In this document: piece by piece, positions 1 through 13,191 of the stretch
Numbering within the stretch: the first letter of the stretch is position 1
Layout: each line of letters opens with the position of its first letter
Origin: Chiua virens
Taxonomy: Eukaryota > Basidiomycota > Agaricomycetes > Boletales > Boletaceae
Reading direction: 5' to 3'
Assembly: GCA_019787685.1 (NCBI GenBank)
Contig: JAHNUO010000017.1
Span: 1-64,000 of the forward strand
DNA length: 64,000 nt
Position numbers and translations under genes: made by a program
The notes under the pieces: generated by a model
The model's input: the letters and a program-made list of their open reading frames with translations, nothing else
Told to the model about the DNA's origin: nothing
Database searches by the model: none

Positions 1-119
1 TAGTAGCCTTGAAATGACGAAGGCATTCAAGGTGGAGGCCCATGATCCATCATTCTGGCATCACCCTACGGATATTTCGACTCGAAACATTGCTACTTCA
101 AGTTACATATTTGAATACT

Positions 120-625
120 AGGGGGAAAATGATCCATTTACATGCTTGAGCCACACAGGATTCGAGTGTCAGCCTTCCTGATATGCCTCGTAGGACACGT
201 TATAGAGTTTGGATCAAACTTTGGTTCAGGCTCTTCAGTTTGTCACAAACTTCGTGAGTAGGTACTCGTCATTGCAAAGCATGAGGCAATGGGTCCACTG
301 TATCGTACCAGTACACCCTGAGTGCCTGGCTCCAACTGATACTAGTAGGCGGCTTCAGTAGTAAGCGCTTCGATTTGTACTAATGGTTTATGACCTGAAC
401 ACACTTTCAGTGACGTGCCACGAAGGTTAGAGAACTATCCCCAAGATAAAAAGCCACAACCAGTGTAAAGCATTACAACATCATAAGCACCGGGATTCGC
501 GCGCCGAGCCCCACTGACATCCACTTTGTGTTTCGTTGGAGCGGGCAGGTCACCAGAGACGACCAGGCCAACCTGTGGTTTGCGAATGCCAGCAAAATAG
601 TATCAGGGCGATTTGTGAGTTGCAC
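120..625 (-). pseudogene. Remnant of a fifth FAD-linked oxidoreductase copy
   Basis: Decayed copy of the tandem oxidoreductase family seen complete at 1124-3660. About 470-620 matches the antisense of the exon around 1620-1760, which encodes the segment with motifs such as [10 protein letters not shown], but it carries frame-disrupting changes. About 150-260 resembles the last exon and downstream flank of the other copies. The BBE-domain exons that should lie between them are not recognisable. It looks like a truncated tandem duplicate with no usable open frame. The 5' half of the gene is not seen either. Exact limits are uncertain. Confidence 0.5.
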
Positions 626-1123
626 CACGCCCATATGCCTAGCTGACCTGATCAAGCACGCAGTCTTCCATTTTGCAACATTCTGGACCTGTTTGTTCCC
701 CCGTGATGATTCGGGTGGCGCACACATACCGATAATTCGACTGACCGCTCACCTCTGCCTACACACGAAGGAGTTCATGGCTGATGGATGGCCTGGGTAG
801 GATGTAGTCACGGTTGAGTTTCAACGTTCTCCATTTCCATTTCCATTTCCCTTTTTCTAGAACCGGCGACCGCGCAGCTGTAATCAACTATACTGCCCTG
901 GAAAGATGAACGAGTGCCCGGACATTGGGGGAGGTCGATCCACGTATCCATCATTCTGGCCTCGCCGGGATAGTTCGATTTGGAACGTTTATATTACTTG
1001 ACATCATGATTCATTTTCGTGACGCGCTGCGTGAAAACGCACCCTTGACCCACATAAAAGAGAATCTATCAACTGGGCGCACTGACATGCCCCGGGTTCG
1101 AGCATCAGGCTTTTTGATATGCC
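626..1123. other. Intergenic, no gene seen
   Basis: No convincing gene in either strand. There is a short CCATTT-type simple repeat near 829-851. The stretch around 925-1010 is similar to about 35-115, so the intergenic flank was duplicated together with the oxidoreductase genes. Confidence 0.5.
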
Positions 1124-3660
1124 TCATAGCACGAGTAGAATGCAGAGTTTGGCGCAAACCCGACCCCCTGAAAACATCAGCTTTGGCTTCATTCTCTCGA
1201 GTTTGCCACAAACCTTGTAAGTAGTAAAGACTACCCGCGAGAGCAATCGTGAGCAACGCAAAGAAAACGGCGACCAAAGTCTTACAGTTGGTAGGATCAT
1301 ATTTATGCTTGATCTGTAGCAACCGGTCGTACTTGTGACCAAAGAATGCTTGAGGAAAAAAAGTCGACAAGGTTGATGATGCGCAAGAAACTTCATAAGC
1401 TATTAGTTCCCTTACCTTCCTGCCAATTAACTTCCCATGCACTCCCTTCGTTTTGGTAGCTGCTCATCATTCCGAGCGCCGTCAGGGGACCCACTGCGTC
1501 GTACACAGCCCTGCTCAAGGTCTGATAGGCGCTTCGGCTCGCCCCGACAGTCCATGTCCTGTACATCAACATGCAATCAGGTCTGAGAGCTACCTGACTC
1601 GATAAGAAGGCGTACCCAGTATAAAGCACATGCCACGCAGCATCATAAGCACCCGGATTCGCGCCTGTCTCATTCACTCGGTGTCTCGTCGCAGCGGGCA
1701 CGTCACCAAAGATGGACAGACCGACTTGTGGTTTGGGAATACCAGCAGGATAGTCCCTCAAGGGGGCACTCGCAATCTCCAGTCCTTCCCAGATAGCTTC
1801 CGCGATGCTTTGAACGGATCCAAGACTCTCCAACATCGATTGAGGCACATATCGGGATCCTAGTTCCGTAGAGCTACCATAGGCAATGACGGAATCCGCC
1901 GCAGGGCCGAAGTGCTCTACTATGGCAGTAGCAACGGACGGGTACACGAATTCCTGCGTGAAATTGGACAGGACGGTATAGTTGGACGAAAGTGTACGTA
2001 ACTCGTCATAAAGCGGATAGAACAAAGCCACAGATGCATGTCTGGCAGGCCATGAAAAGCTCTACGTGTTGCCAAGTGAGCACAATGTCACTTCATTAAT
2101 GCTGCATACATACCAAGCTGTAGTTTCCCTCATTGAATCCTAGAGCAGTTGAAACGCCCGCATTTGTTATTTGATTTTGATACTTCCCTAGGAGGGTTAT
2201 AAAGTTAACTGCAAGTGTGCGAAGGTCCTGTGCGGGGTCTGGTTCAATAACCAAAGAAGAAGTGCTGACCGCTGTTGGCGGCAGCGCCGCAAGAGTGATT
2301 GATACTGACAGTTCTTTGTTATCAGGTGTCCACTGCAATGAAGGGTGGACTTACTAACGATTCCCCAGCTTCCAGCCCCTCCACCACGTACTGCCCAGAA
2401 TAGGTCAGGGTCTTGAACTGCATTGATCGTTCTGATAACGCCATCGGCAGTCACGATCTAGGAATGCACGTCGTCGAAAAATGGACAAAATGAGTGATGA
2501 GATCACTCACTTCGACTTCCAGAAGGTGATCAACCTAAAACAATGAGCGCACTTAGCCGCACATGGAAAAGAATATCTTACGGCCAACCCGTACGTCGGA
2601 GTCAGGCTGGTTTGAGAAATTAAAACCCAAGGCTAAATGATAGTAGCATTTTGAACTAACCTGCTGACGCCTCCTCCCTGGATAAATCCGCCCGCTGGGC
2701 ACACAATGAGTATCCTAGAATCAATAAAGTAGATGTACGATGTTTACCAGCACCAACAGTCAAACAAGTCCCCAAGACAACCGAAACATCGTTCGCCTCC
2801 GCGACGGCGTATACTATGTGACATTCAACAATGCGTAAGGACACGGGAGCTAAAAAGAACACATGCTCACTTTCTTCAAGCTGTGATCCAGCGCTGATCG
2901 TCAGCGCAGGCACTGGTGCAACCGACGATCTTTGCGGAACAAAGTCAGCCACATACACGACACCCTTGAGATTATGGGTGAGTATCTGCAGCGAGGAAGG
3001 ACCGGCGGAACGACCCATTTGATCGTGACCTAGGAGGGGTTTAAACGAGCACGAGAAGTACCAGTCATTCATCATAACCCACCAGTGTTCTTGATAGTCA
3101 GTTTTACATTGTAAGCTGTAGCCCATTTGACAATGATGCTAGCATCCTCAGCACTCGATATCCCAAAGCTATAAGGCGGGGTGGTGCCTTGATGACACGT
3201 TTCCCCAAACACGGGCTGTGGATTAGAGTAGTTCAATGCACAACCACTATTACAGCCACAACTCTCCCAGTTTGTCCAGAGAAGTGCCGAAGCAGTGGCT
3301 TCGCGCTAATCCCAGTGTCGTGTCACTCTTTTAGCCTGACGCAGAATGAGAGGACGGAACGACACATACTGCAGAGTGGTTTGTGTAGCGTGACAGAACA
3401 GTCTGACACTCGACTGGGTCATAGAGCGAGTCGTCGACGTAACATACCGCAGCCCATGGACGCAACGCTCGGAGTCTGCCACCCAATGTGTCATTTAATG
3501 CTGTCCATATGGACGTAGCTGGCCAAGAAACACTCTCGATGGCATAGTAGCCCTGGCCCACTACATATGGATCTTCGAAGATATGTACGAGACCTCGCTC
3601 AGCTTGGTATAATGACGCGAAGAGACATAGTAAGAGAACTGTTATGCCGAATAACCCCAT
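1124..3660 (-). CDS. Secreted FAD-linked oxidoreductase, copy 1 (berberine-bridge-like)
   Basis: FAD-dependent oxidase of the PCMH/berberine-bridge superfamily. The start at 3660 gives MGLFGITVLLLC, a signal-peptide-like hydrophobic stretch. The longer upstream frame start (3744) would bury it. About 13 exons can be followed. They contain [11 protein letters not shown], then the FAD-binding domain with IKNTG-HDQMGRS (the His is the usual covalent FAD site of the family), [31 protein letters not shown], and the C-terminal BBE domain with [15 protein letters not shown]. Substrate unknown; fungal relatives oxidise sugars or secondary metabolites. The C-terminal tail after FTTYKVCGK runs to a stop at 1124, about 20 residues longer than in the sister copies. 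All exons I checked are open. Confidence 0.85.
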
Positions 3661-4126
3661 AAAGTAGTACGGCTGACAGCGTTTCAGCTGCAGCCCTTGA
3701 AACCGTTGTAGGCTGATTAGTAAGCCGAGCGGATGCGGCCGCATAGGCTAAACTCAAGTCTACCACAACATTTTCATTTCGTTTGCTAGTAGAATCGCTA
3801 CTCGCACGTTCGTTAAGTATACTACAAAAGAAGTAGAGACCCATGATCTCGATGTTTCGGGAACGACTGGAGTGAATCGTTGCAAGGCTGCCAATGGGTA
3901 GAAGACACAACGAGACCGGCCAGAAGATAAGTTGGCAGCATCATATATGTGAAAGAACATGGATAGCATGCATGTAGCACACGATTGCAAACAAGGCGGT
4001 AGATACGGTCGGGAAGCCGACTTGAGATAAACTTCGCGATTCAAGTATCAAGCTTCTTGATATGCTTCATAACACGAATATGCTGCAGAGCGTAGCTCCG
4101 ACTCGGACCCGACACCCTAAACCATG
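3661..4126. other. Intergenic, no gene seen
   Basis: Spacer between oxidoreductase copies 1 and 2. Open frames here are short and have no family motif. It should include the promoter of copy 1 and the 3' end of copy 2. Confidence 0.5.
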
Positions 4127-6616
4127 TTAGCTAAAATCTTGACGAATGTCGCCACAAACCTTATAAGTAGTGAAGACTGCGCCCAAGAACAATCATGAGC
4201 ACATAGAAAGAAAGAACATCGGAAACATACAGTTGGTAGGATCATATTTCTGTTTGATCTGAAGCAACCGATCATACTTGTAACCAAAGAAGGCTTTAGA
4301 GAGAATAAGAATGAAATAAGGTCAACTCGTGCAGGGAACAGAGCGTAATTTGCTTGCCTTCCTGCCAGTTCGTTTCCCATGCACTTCCTTCGTTTTGATA
4401 GCTGCTTGTGATTCCAAGAGCCGTCAGCGGACCTACTGCATTGTACACAGCCCGACTCAAGGTATGATACATGTTTCGATTCGCCCCAGTAGTCCATGAC
4501 CTGTATGTCATGAAACCTGGAGAGCTATCCCAACGGATAAAAAGACATACCCAGAGTAGAGCACATGCCACGTAGCATGATAAGAACCAGGATTCGCGCC
4601 TGTCTCGTTGACTCGATGTCTCGTCGCAGCCGGCATGTCACCAAAGATGGTCAGGGTGATTTGTGGTTTGGAAGTACCCACCGGATAGTCCTCCAAGGGA
4701 GCAGTCGCAATCTGCAGTCCTTCCCAGATGGCTTCCGCAACACGATCGATGGACTTGGGGTTCTCTAGCATTGACTGTGGTACAAGTCGAGACGCTAATT
4801 CCGTAGAACCACCATAGGAATAATAGGCTTCCACCGCAGGACCCACGTGCTCTACTGCGGCATTAGCAAAAGACGGGTACATGAATTCTTTGGTGTCATT
4901 CGACAAGATTGCGTAGTCGGATGAAAGCGCACGTAACTCATCAAAAAATGGATAGAGCAACGATACAGCTACATGTCTGGCGGGCCAGAAAAAGGTCTGT
5001 GGGTCAGCGAGTGAGCACCATGTCACTCCATTAGCACGGTACACTTACCAGGCTGTACGTGTCCTCATTGAAAGAAAGGGTAGTCGCAATACCCGCGTTG
5101 ATGATCTGATTTTGATGCTTTCCTAAGAGCGCTAAAAAGCCAATTCCAAGGGTGTGAAGGTCCCGCGTGACGTCTGGTCCAATGGTCAAGGATGAAGAAC
5201 TGATCGCGTCTGGAGGCAATGCCGCGATGGTGATAGACACTGAAATAAATTTTCATCTTCCCAGCTTTTGCATCGAGACACATGAGGAGCGCACCAATGA
5301 TTCCCCAGCTTCCGGCCCCTCCGCCACGTACCGCCCAGAAGAGATCAGAGTCTTGCGCAGCATTGATCGTTCTGACGACACCATCGGCGGTCACAATCTA
5401 GTTGTCATCTTCGTCAAGCAACAATGAAAATGAGGGATAACACGACTGACCTCAACCTCGAGAAGGTTATCAACCTGTAACCATTAGAGCATTTGGCTTA
5501 CACAGAAAGAAGATGTCTCACAGTCATCCCGTATGTTGGACTGAGTCTGAATTAGAATATGAGAAATATGAGAACACAAAAAATACAATGAGGGGACGTC
5601 GCACTTACCTACTGTTTCCCCCGCCTTGAATAAATCCACCTGCTGAATTCAAGAATGGGTGCATCAAAATTGGCAATAAAATTGGCAATAAAGCTGCAAA
5701 TATGGTGCTTACCAGTACCAACGGTCAGACAAGTTCCCAACAAGGCCATAACATTATTTGCCTCCGCGATGGCATGGACTTGACATCGAGAGATGCGTGA
5801 GGTGAAAGTGACTAAGATTCCGATACTCACTTTCTTCAGCCTGAGAACCCGCGCTGATCTTGAGTGCAGGCACTGGTGCAGCCGACGAACCTTGCGGTAC
5901 GAAATCGGGGACATATACGGTACCCTTGAGTTTATGAGTGAGAATCTGGAGGGAGGAAGGTCCGGAGGAACGACCCAGATAGTCATGTCCTAGGAACAAG
6001 ATGTAAGCGGATGTCACAAGCACAAGGCATTGATCACAACACACCCGTGTTCTTAATAGTCAATTTGACATTATGTGCTGCAGCCCATTTGACGATGATG
6101 CTAGCATCTTGAGCACTCGATATCGCGAAGCCATAAGGCGGGGTAGTGCCTTGGTGACACGTTTCACCCAACACGGTCTGTGGATTAGAGTGGTTCAATG
6201 CACAACCATTATTGTAACCGCAGCTCTCCCAGTTCGCCCAAAGAAGAGCTGAAGCGATTTCTTCACGCTAACCGATCAAAACATGGCAAAATTTGTTCAG
6301 ATAACGAAATGGCGTTCGGAACACAACCTACTGCATAATCATTTGTGTAATTGGACAGGACAGTTTGGCACTCGGCCGGATCATAGAGAGGGTCGTCGAT
6401 GTAACATACCGCAGCCCACGGACGCAATGTATGGAGCTGGCCACCAAGAGTGTCGTTCAACGCCATCCAAGTAGATGCACTTGGCCACGAAAAATTCTCG
6501 GAGACATAGTAGTAGTCCTGGACTAGTACATACGAATCTTCGAAGACAGACGCGAGACCTCTCGCAGCAAGGTACAAGAAAGCGAAGAGACATAGGGGAG
6601 CAGAAAGCAATGACAT
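4127..6616 (-). CDS. Secreted FAD-linked oxidoreductase, copy 2 (berberine-bridge-like)
   Basis: Second intact tandem copy. Exon 1 is 6616-6332, starting [20 protein letters not shown] (signal peptide) and ending YTNDYA before a GTAGGT donor. Exon 2 begins at 6267 with [17 protein letters not shown] and ends VKLTIKNTG. The next exon starts [14 protein letters not shown], so the FAD-linking His follows an intron. Later exons give [34 protein letters not shown], a long exon with SGYxF-type residues and [12 protein letters not shown], and the BBE exon with [15 protein letters not shown]. The last exon reads [16 protein letters not shown] and stops at 4127. No Cys is present in the GGFIQGGG motif, so single covalent FAD linkage is expected. 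Same strand and spacing as its sisters. Confidence 0.87.
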
Positions 6617-7610
6617 GTTGAATGCGTGTGGAGGTGTGGTGACACGCTGGAACGCTTGAACGAACCAGTTTACGACCTGAATGTGTTTTCGTTACGCCGT
6701 TGTTCGTTTCAATTTCATGCTTGTTGTCAATGGCACGCGGAGATTTGGGGGAAATTACGTTTGGAAAATGAACCGGAACTGGAAGCGTAAGCTCAACTTG
6801 AAGGGCCGCAGTTGGTATCGATTCAAGAGTCTTCCGGAACCACGTAGTTAACCCCTTATGCATTATGGGCTGACTTCCAACGTTCACTGACAAGGTTCAA
6901 CTTCGGAGTCGATTCATTTACGTATATGCGTGGTACATGGAATTTACTTGGCAAACCTCGGATGCGCGGGACTCCCACGTTCGAGTTGATGACCGGTCAC
7001 TGAGTATTGTACTTACTGAGTACTGAATGCTAGCGCCCAGTTGTATACATCTCCCGGTACCGTTACAATGGCGTTCACTCCAATACGTCATGAGAGACGA
7101 TGGCGGGCGCCACTGGTCCGTGCGTTCGTCTGTGTCTGTGTACGTGTGTATGTTACCGCGTCTGGCCGCTCCTGTCTTTCCCCTAGCGTCAAGCTCGTCT
7201 GTCCAACGCCGTGTGAGAGCCGCGGGCTCTGGTAATCCTGACACAATACCGATTTTTATTCCTGCGTTGTCCAATGATATGCTTTTAAATCTCCTACAGC
7301 ACAGATATATGATCTGACCTATCACTGAGTCACTGATGACTCGAACCATTGTTCCTGGTCTGCGGATCGCCGACGGCAATCTAAACCATTGGAATGTCGG
7401 AAGACCGACGTCGTTCATGATGACACCCGTCACGGTACTGTCGATAGACGTCTGATTCGCGTCCTAATCGAACGATTGACAGGCCACAGCTGACCCAATA
7501 CTTGAACTACGTCGTTGCTATAATATACCACTAACCTGACTGGCTATTTTCTATTGTAAACGAAAGTTAGGAATTGCCACCGCTCTGAACGTGCTGGGAC
7601 TGGACGCACA
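6617..7610. other. Intergenic, no gene seen
   Basis: About 1 kb between oxidoreductase copy 2 and the membrane-protein gene. Only short frames without recognisable motifs or consistent splice signals. Confidence 0.45.
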
Positions 7611-8590
7611 TTACACCCTACTCACTAACTGAGCTATACCGGGCACATCCTCCATTGTTATCTCCTCAGCGAATTGCGTCAGTTCGTCCGGTTCAACATC
7701 CGCAAATATCATTTCCGCCTCTAACACGTCCGAGCTGGATATCGCTGAGAAGCCGAACCCAGTGTCGATCCCGACAGCACGCCCGCCCCGAACGGTATGT
7801 GTGTGCAGCTCCCGCACGCTGATAATGAATCGAGGAGTCAGGCTGAATAAGGCGACGTAGGCCGGTATGTACGACAACGTGATCTGCGACCCTGCTAGTG
7901 GAAGTTTGCCCGAGGTATTCAGCACGTCGATAAGGTTAACCAAGAAGATGCTATGAGAGAAAAACACGGTCAGCTCCGCTGGTAGTGGCCACATAGCGAG
8001 TTTGCCTGACGGTATAGGCAAGTGAAGGAAGGGGAAAGATGGGGACGTACGCAAAAAAGTAGATCATGCCCTGTTTAACAAGTAAAGTCATGTATCGATT
8101 GAGCTGCCACTGCTTTGTCTCGCGGTGCGATTGAAGTGACTGCTTGATAAATTGGACGAGTGCGAACGTGCACAATACTGTGGCAAAGGTAATTTGCATC
8201 ACGTCAGTCACCTGACCCCAAATACGCGGCTTCAATTCCACCGCGCAATACGAATAATCCAGTATTTGAACGGTGGCCACTAACATGAGTTGGTTAACAC
8301 GACATAACATTCATTTGCGTAGCGCCTACTTACTTGGCATATGGCGCGGATAACTGTAGACAGCGGAATCTACAATAAGAGTGACAGCCTCGGCGAAGAG
8401 CAGAGCAAGCAGAGTGCTCAGAACTACTGTCGATCGATTATACATAGCCCATGCACGGAGGATCATTACAACTGCAATCGTCATCACACATTTCCTTTCA
8501 GGAGCAAAATCATGCGACTCACAGTCGGCTGCGACGAGAAAAAGCATGCATGTCCACTGATGAATGATGTTCAATATTTGACCTTCACGT
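7611..8590 (-). CDS. DUF6533-like multi-pass membrane protein, 5' end unclear
   Basis: Resembles the agaricomycete DUF6533 family of several-pass membrane proteins of unknown function. Seen in order on the minus strand: VVMILRAWAMYNRSTVVLSTLL near 8450-8380, then after an intron an exon with VTDVMQITFATVLCTFALVQF and KQWQLNRYMTLLVKQGMIYFF. After a further intron comes an exon with IDVLNTSGKLPLAGSQI and LTPRFIISVRELHTHT, ending in an acidic tail and a stop at 7611. The C-terminal two thirds fit the family well. I could not find the N-terminal DUF6533 block (a YD..LTF..E-type segment) upstream of 8590. The copy may therefore be 5'-truncated or decayed, or have an exon I failed to see. Confidence 0.6.
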
Positions 8591-10493
8591 ATTCATAAAT
8601 GCAGGAAAAAGAATTTTTTGGTTGAGAGCGCTCACAACTGTTAGATAGGTATCAGTTGCGGTTCATTACCTCGACAACGAGGGTAGTTATACATACGTCT
8701 ACAATCCAAAAATACTCTTATTAGTACGTTCATGTTACACCAACATCCGAGGAACATACCCTTGGAGGCCCAGGTATGAAGCTGCTTCCGACTAGGGGAG
8801 TGGTCACATCTCGGTCACATTCATTTTTAAAAACCCAAAACATACGAAGAGCACACATTCTGATCAGGACTCGAATTAGCCCCCGTTGAACGTCTTACAC
8901 AACATGGACTCACGCGAGGTCGTAAAGGCCGCAATAACGGACCTAAACCGGCGCTTAGCCTAGTGCCCATTGTGAGCCGACAGAAATTTTCAAACGTACA
9001 AGCATGAACAGCGTTGATATTCGCGTCCATGGTTTGCTCTGCAGCCGTATCAGGGACATGACAACTCTTAAGCATCGTTAATCACTAACCCAGATATGAT
9101 TTATCTTTGTTGTTCGTCAATCGGCAACACATTTCGTGGATAAATGGAGAATGTGGGTCATACCTCGCTGGGGAGTGTAAGGACTAACAACAGATCAGGT
9201 GGTGCATCATACCGAAAGAACCTGGCTTACCGTAGTCGTAGCCTACGGCGGTAAGCACGGCGACTGCAAAACGCTTGTGAGATCAATTGCCCCTGACATG
9301 AGTGTGGCCGTACTAGTCGCGTAGTCGGTCAGTTTTATGGCCTGCACAGACTGTGCGATGGAAGACATCGTCTTGATCCTGTGGATGCGTGCTGAGGATG
9401 ATCAGAAATGCGACAGATTGGCGGGTGGACAAAAGGAAGGTGGAAGGAGCTGTGAGGCGCTCCGTCGGACTCGGAGAAGCCTTCAAGTTAATAACTTGGT
9501 CAACATTCAGGGTCCTACTAGTACGCAGTGTCGGACTTATAAATACATCTGATAGATCATTGAGCTCGGATCAGGTCTGATATAAGGACTTGAATATTTG
9601 ATTGGTTGACCCTTCGGTCAGAAATAATTCGAAGTTTCGAACCCAGCAGGCTAGGGGGAAAAAAGTTCCGAGACCGATTTTGAATAACATGAGAACTTCG
9701 GCCCAGAAAGGGTCGGTTAGGGGGCCAATTCAAATTTGCTCACTTGGTATTTCGAAAAGGGTGTGGCACTGACATTCAGGCCAGTATTTAATTTACCGAC
9801 TGGCAGCTGTCATGATGCGGCGACAAAACTGGAACGAAACTTTGAATCGTAGGGTCACATATGGTTGCAGCGGAGTCCTGGCAGGGACCAAAACTGCCTT
9901 ACTTGGCTTTTATTTACATGTCCAATTGGCGGTCACAAAGCAAAAATTTATTTCAAGTTGCAGGCAGCGACGCACGCCCTCACATGACCTTCCTTGAAGC
10001 AAGGTCATGTCAGACATGTCCAGTGAGGGGTTCGCATGCAAAACATCGACATGATCATGACTTTGAAAGGTTCTTTAAGTAGTTGGTTAATAGTGTAAAC
10101 AAGTCAGCTTAGCTCCAAGAATAACGGCAACTGACCTCGAAGTATAGGGTTTATTTTTTTGGGACTAATCAGAAGTTGCTAGTGCATCCGCGGACGTTTT
10201 AAACCAATATAAATTCGTTGGAACGATACAGGGATACCTCCTGGTAGATATTGATATTCCAACTTACACATCCAACTGCCCAGCTTGTCTGTTTACGTCA
10301 AGCCGCCACGACAGCAAGCATGATGCGATTTATGCATTGATGCAACTCGGGGTTTTATAACAATTCAGTCTACTCGAGACTCGGAGTCGAGAGGCGATCG
10401 ATAACATGCAAACGCGGCTGAGTTAGGGTCAGACCCGACCCCCTAGTGGAAGTCAGCCCTGCTAGGTTTCAAACTAGGTTTTGTGAGTTAGCT
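8591..10493. other. Long intergenic stretch, no gene seen
   Basis: About 1.9 kb with only short, motif-less frames on both strands. The part near 8600-8820 may hold a decayed 5' end of the DUF6533-like gene. A 10 bp inverted repeat lies at 9982-10010. Confidence 0.4.
9982..10010. repeat. 10 bp perfect inverted repeat
   Basis: Arms ACATGACCTT (9982-9991) and AAGGTCATGT (10001-10010) are perfect reverse complements separated by 9 bases. It lies in a gene-free interval. It could form a hairpin or be a dyad binding site; nothing adjacent indicates a function. Confidence 0.6.
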
Positions 10494-12947
10494 TCATACC
10501 TTGTAAGTAGTAAAGACTTCCCCGAGATCGATCGTGAGCACAACAGAAAAGACAAGAACCTGGACCATCTCGAGGACGTACAATTGGTGGGATCATATTT
10601 CTCTTTTATCTGCAGCAAGCGGTCGTACTTGTAGCCGAAGAAAGCTTAAAGAAAGAAAAGACCTGTCAGGCCGAACCGGGAGATGTACAAAAGATGCACT
10701 GATTACCTTCCTGCCAATTCATTTCCCATGCACTTCCCTCGTTTTGGTAGGTGCTCGTCAGCCCAAGGGCCTTCAAAGGGCCTATTGCATTGTATACGGC
10801 CTGTGTCAACAAGCGACGAGTGCTCTGACTTGTCCCAACGGTCCAGGACCTTCAACCAGCACGTGGTTAAACCCTAGACGTACGTAGTCAACGAAGAGAC
10901 TTACCCCAGATAAACTACCTCCCACGCAGCGTCAAAGAAACCTGGGTTCGCCGCTGTCTCGTTCACGCGATCTCGCATAGCAATAGGCATCTCGCCCATG
11001 ATGAACCCGCTGACTTGAGGGTTGAAAACACCGTCAGGGTAGTCTGCTAATGGGGCAGTGGCAATCTGCAGACCCTCCCAGATGGCTTCCGCAACACTCT
11101 GGACGGATTCGGGGCTTTCAAACATTGATTGAGGTACAAACCGAGACGCGATTTCCGTAGAACCACCATAAAGGGCGAGAGAATCATCTTGAGGGCCGAC
11201 ACCCTCTAGTATTGCAGTAGCGAGGGACGGATACAGGGATTCCTGTGTAATGTTCGACAGGATGGTGTAGTTGGACGAAAGGGCGCGTAATTCGTCGAAA
11301 AGTGGATAGAGCACTGATATAGATGCATGTTCGGCAGGCCAGAGGAAGCTCTACAGTTCCGTAAGTCAGCATGATACCACTCCATAAGCTGCGATTTACC
11401 AGGATGTACCCTCCCCCAAGAAACCCCATAGTGGTCGTGATACCTGAATTAATAATTTGGTTCTGATATTTCCCTACGAGTGCTAAAAACCCCACTCCAA
11501 GAGTCTGGAGATTCTGGGTAGCGTTTGGCTCGATAATCAGTGATGAACCACCGATTGCCGTCGGCGGCAGCGCCGCAAGAGTGATCGATACTAACAATTC
11601 TTCGTACTCAAATTCCCGATCATCACAAGGAAGGACATACTAATGATACCCCAGCTTCCAGCACCTCCGCCACGTACTGCCCAGAATAGGTCAGGGTCTT
11701 GAACGGAATTTATCGTTCTGAACACGCCGTTGGCCGTCACAATCTAGTAATCCAGATTGTCAAAAAATAGTAGAAATCAAGGAAGACACCACTCACTTCG
11801 GCCTCAAGAAGGTTGTCAGCCTGAAACAATTAGCGATCTATGGTTTTAAACGCGGAAGGGGATCTCACAGCCAGCCCATAGACCGGACTCAGGCTAGTTT
11901 GGAATATGAGGACAAAAGGAAATAAAAATGAGCACTAAACACTCACATACCATGCCCCCCTCCCTGGATAAATCCGCCTGCCGATTCAACATTGAGCACA
12001 ACATGATCAACAAGACAACCAGACGCAGCCACTCACCAGCACCGACAGTCAGACAACCTCCCAATACCGCCGAAATATTGTTTACTTCCAAAACGGCATA
12101 GACTAAGTAATGTATCAGCAATGCGTAAAGACACGTGTGATTGGAGACCTGTTGCTTACTTTCCTCCAGCTGTGCTCCTGCACTAATCTTGAGCGCGGGT
12201 ACCGGCGCAGCGGACGATCCTTGGGGGACGAAGTCGGTGACATAGGCAATACTCTTGAGATGATGCGTAAGGACTTGTAAGGAGGAAGGACCGGAAGAGC
12301 GACCCTGGTAGTCATGTCCTAGGGATGAAATTTAACTTGGAGACACGAGTCGCGTAAGGCGGTGCGTGCAACCCACCCGTGTTCTTGATAGTCAGTTTCA
12401 CATTGTGTGCTGTAGCCCACTTGACGACGATGCTGGCATCCTCAGCACCTGATATTGCAATGCTATACGTTGGGGTGGTGCCTTGATGGCATGTTTCACC
12501 GGACACTGGCTGCGGGTTAGAGTAGTTCAATGCACAGCCTTTGTCGAAGCCACAACTCTCCCAGTTTGCCCAGAGAAGCGCAGATGGTATGTCTTCGCGC
12601 TGATTATAGGATCATCCTGAGACTCGTTTTAGCCGGATAGAGAATAGAAAACGACGTACCGCATTGTCATTCGTGTAGTTGGACAGAACCGATTGACACT
12701 TGACCGAATCGTAAAGGGGGTCGTCAACATAACATACCGCTGCCCACGGACGTAATTCTTGAAGTCGGCCACCGAACGTATCGTTCAGTGCTGCCCAAGT
12801 AGACGTGCTGGGGAGAGAGAAACTCTGGACTGTATGATAGCTTTGGACACCGGTGCGTGGGGTTTCGACTGTAGTAGTATGTGGGAAAGTTCTTGCACAG
12901 AAGCACAAGGCCACGAAAAGTGGTAGGAATAATGGAACAGATGACAT
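10494..12947 (-). CDS. Secreted FAD-linked oxidoreductase, copy 3 (berberine-bridge-like)
   Basis: Third intact tandem copy. Exon 1 starts at 12947 with [20 protein letters not shown] (signal peptide) and ends YTNDNA before GTACGT. Exon 2 runs [17 protein letters not shown] to VKLTIKNTG. The following exon starts [14 protein letters not shown] and ends SAGAQLEE. Later blocks are [73 protein letters not shown] and [15 protein letters not shown]. The last exon reads FFTTYKV and then meets TGA at 10494. It therefore lacks the CG.. tail of its sisters, a natural C-terminal shortening of about 10 residues or more. Catalytic features of the family are otherwise retained. Confidence 0.85.
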
Positions 12948-13136
12948 GCCAGTGTCCAGTGAGTCTCTTCCCCACCAAAGGCTAGGGTAATGGGTTTCGT
13001 TGTCTTTCAGCGCTCCGCGATCGGAGGTGCCCTTGACTCATCACGCAGTGACTAATGAGATCTTGAGAATAAGCAACATGTAACTTTGATTACCGGTGCA
13101 GCACATGTATGTGGCTGTGCTAATGTCTGGCTTTTT

Positions 13137-13153
13137 GATCGATCGATCGATCA
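13137..13153. repeat. GATC simple repeat
   Basis: A short run of GATC units (about four) in the spacer between the oxidoreductase copy 3 promoter and the 3' end of the F-box gene. No function inferred. Confidence 0.7.
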
Positions 13154-13191
13154 TCAAAATTACAGTTGGGTATACCGACGTCAAATCCGCT

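Noticed and set aside
7027..7317. 96-codon plus frame and overlapping minus frame at 6918-7433
   Set aside because: No motif, no partner exons, and unlikely composition; treated as intergenic.
9630..9660. TTTCGAACCC stretch resembling a tRNA T-arm
   Set aside because: No matching acceptor, D or anticodon arms could be drawn around it.
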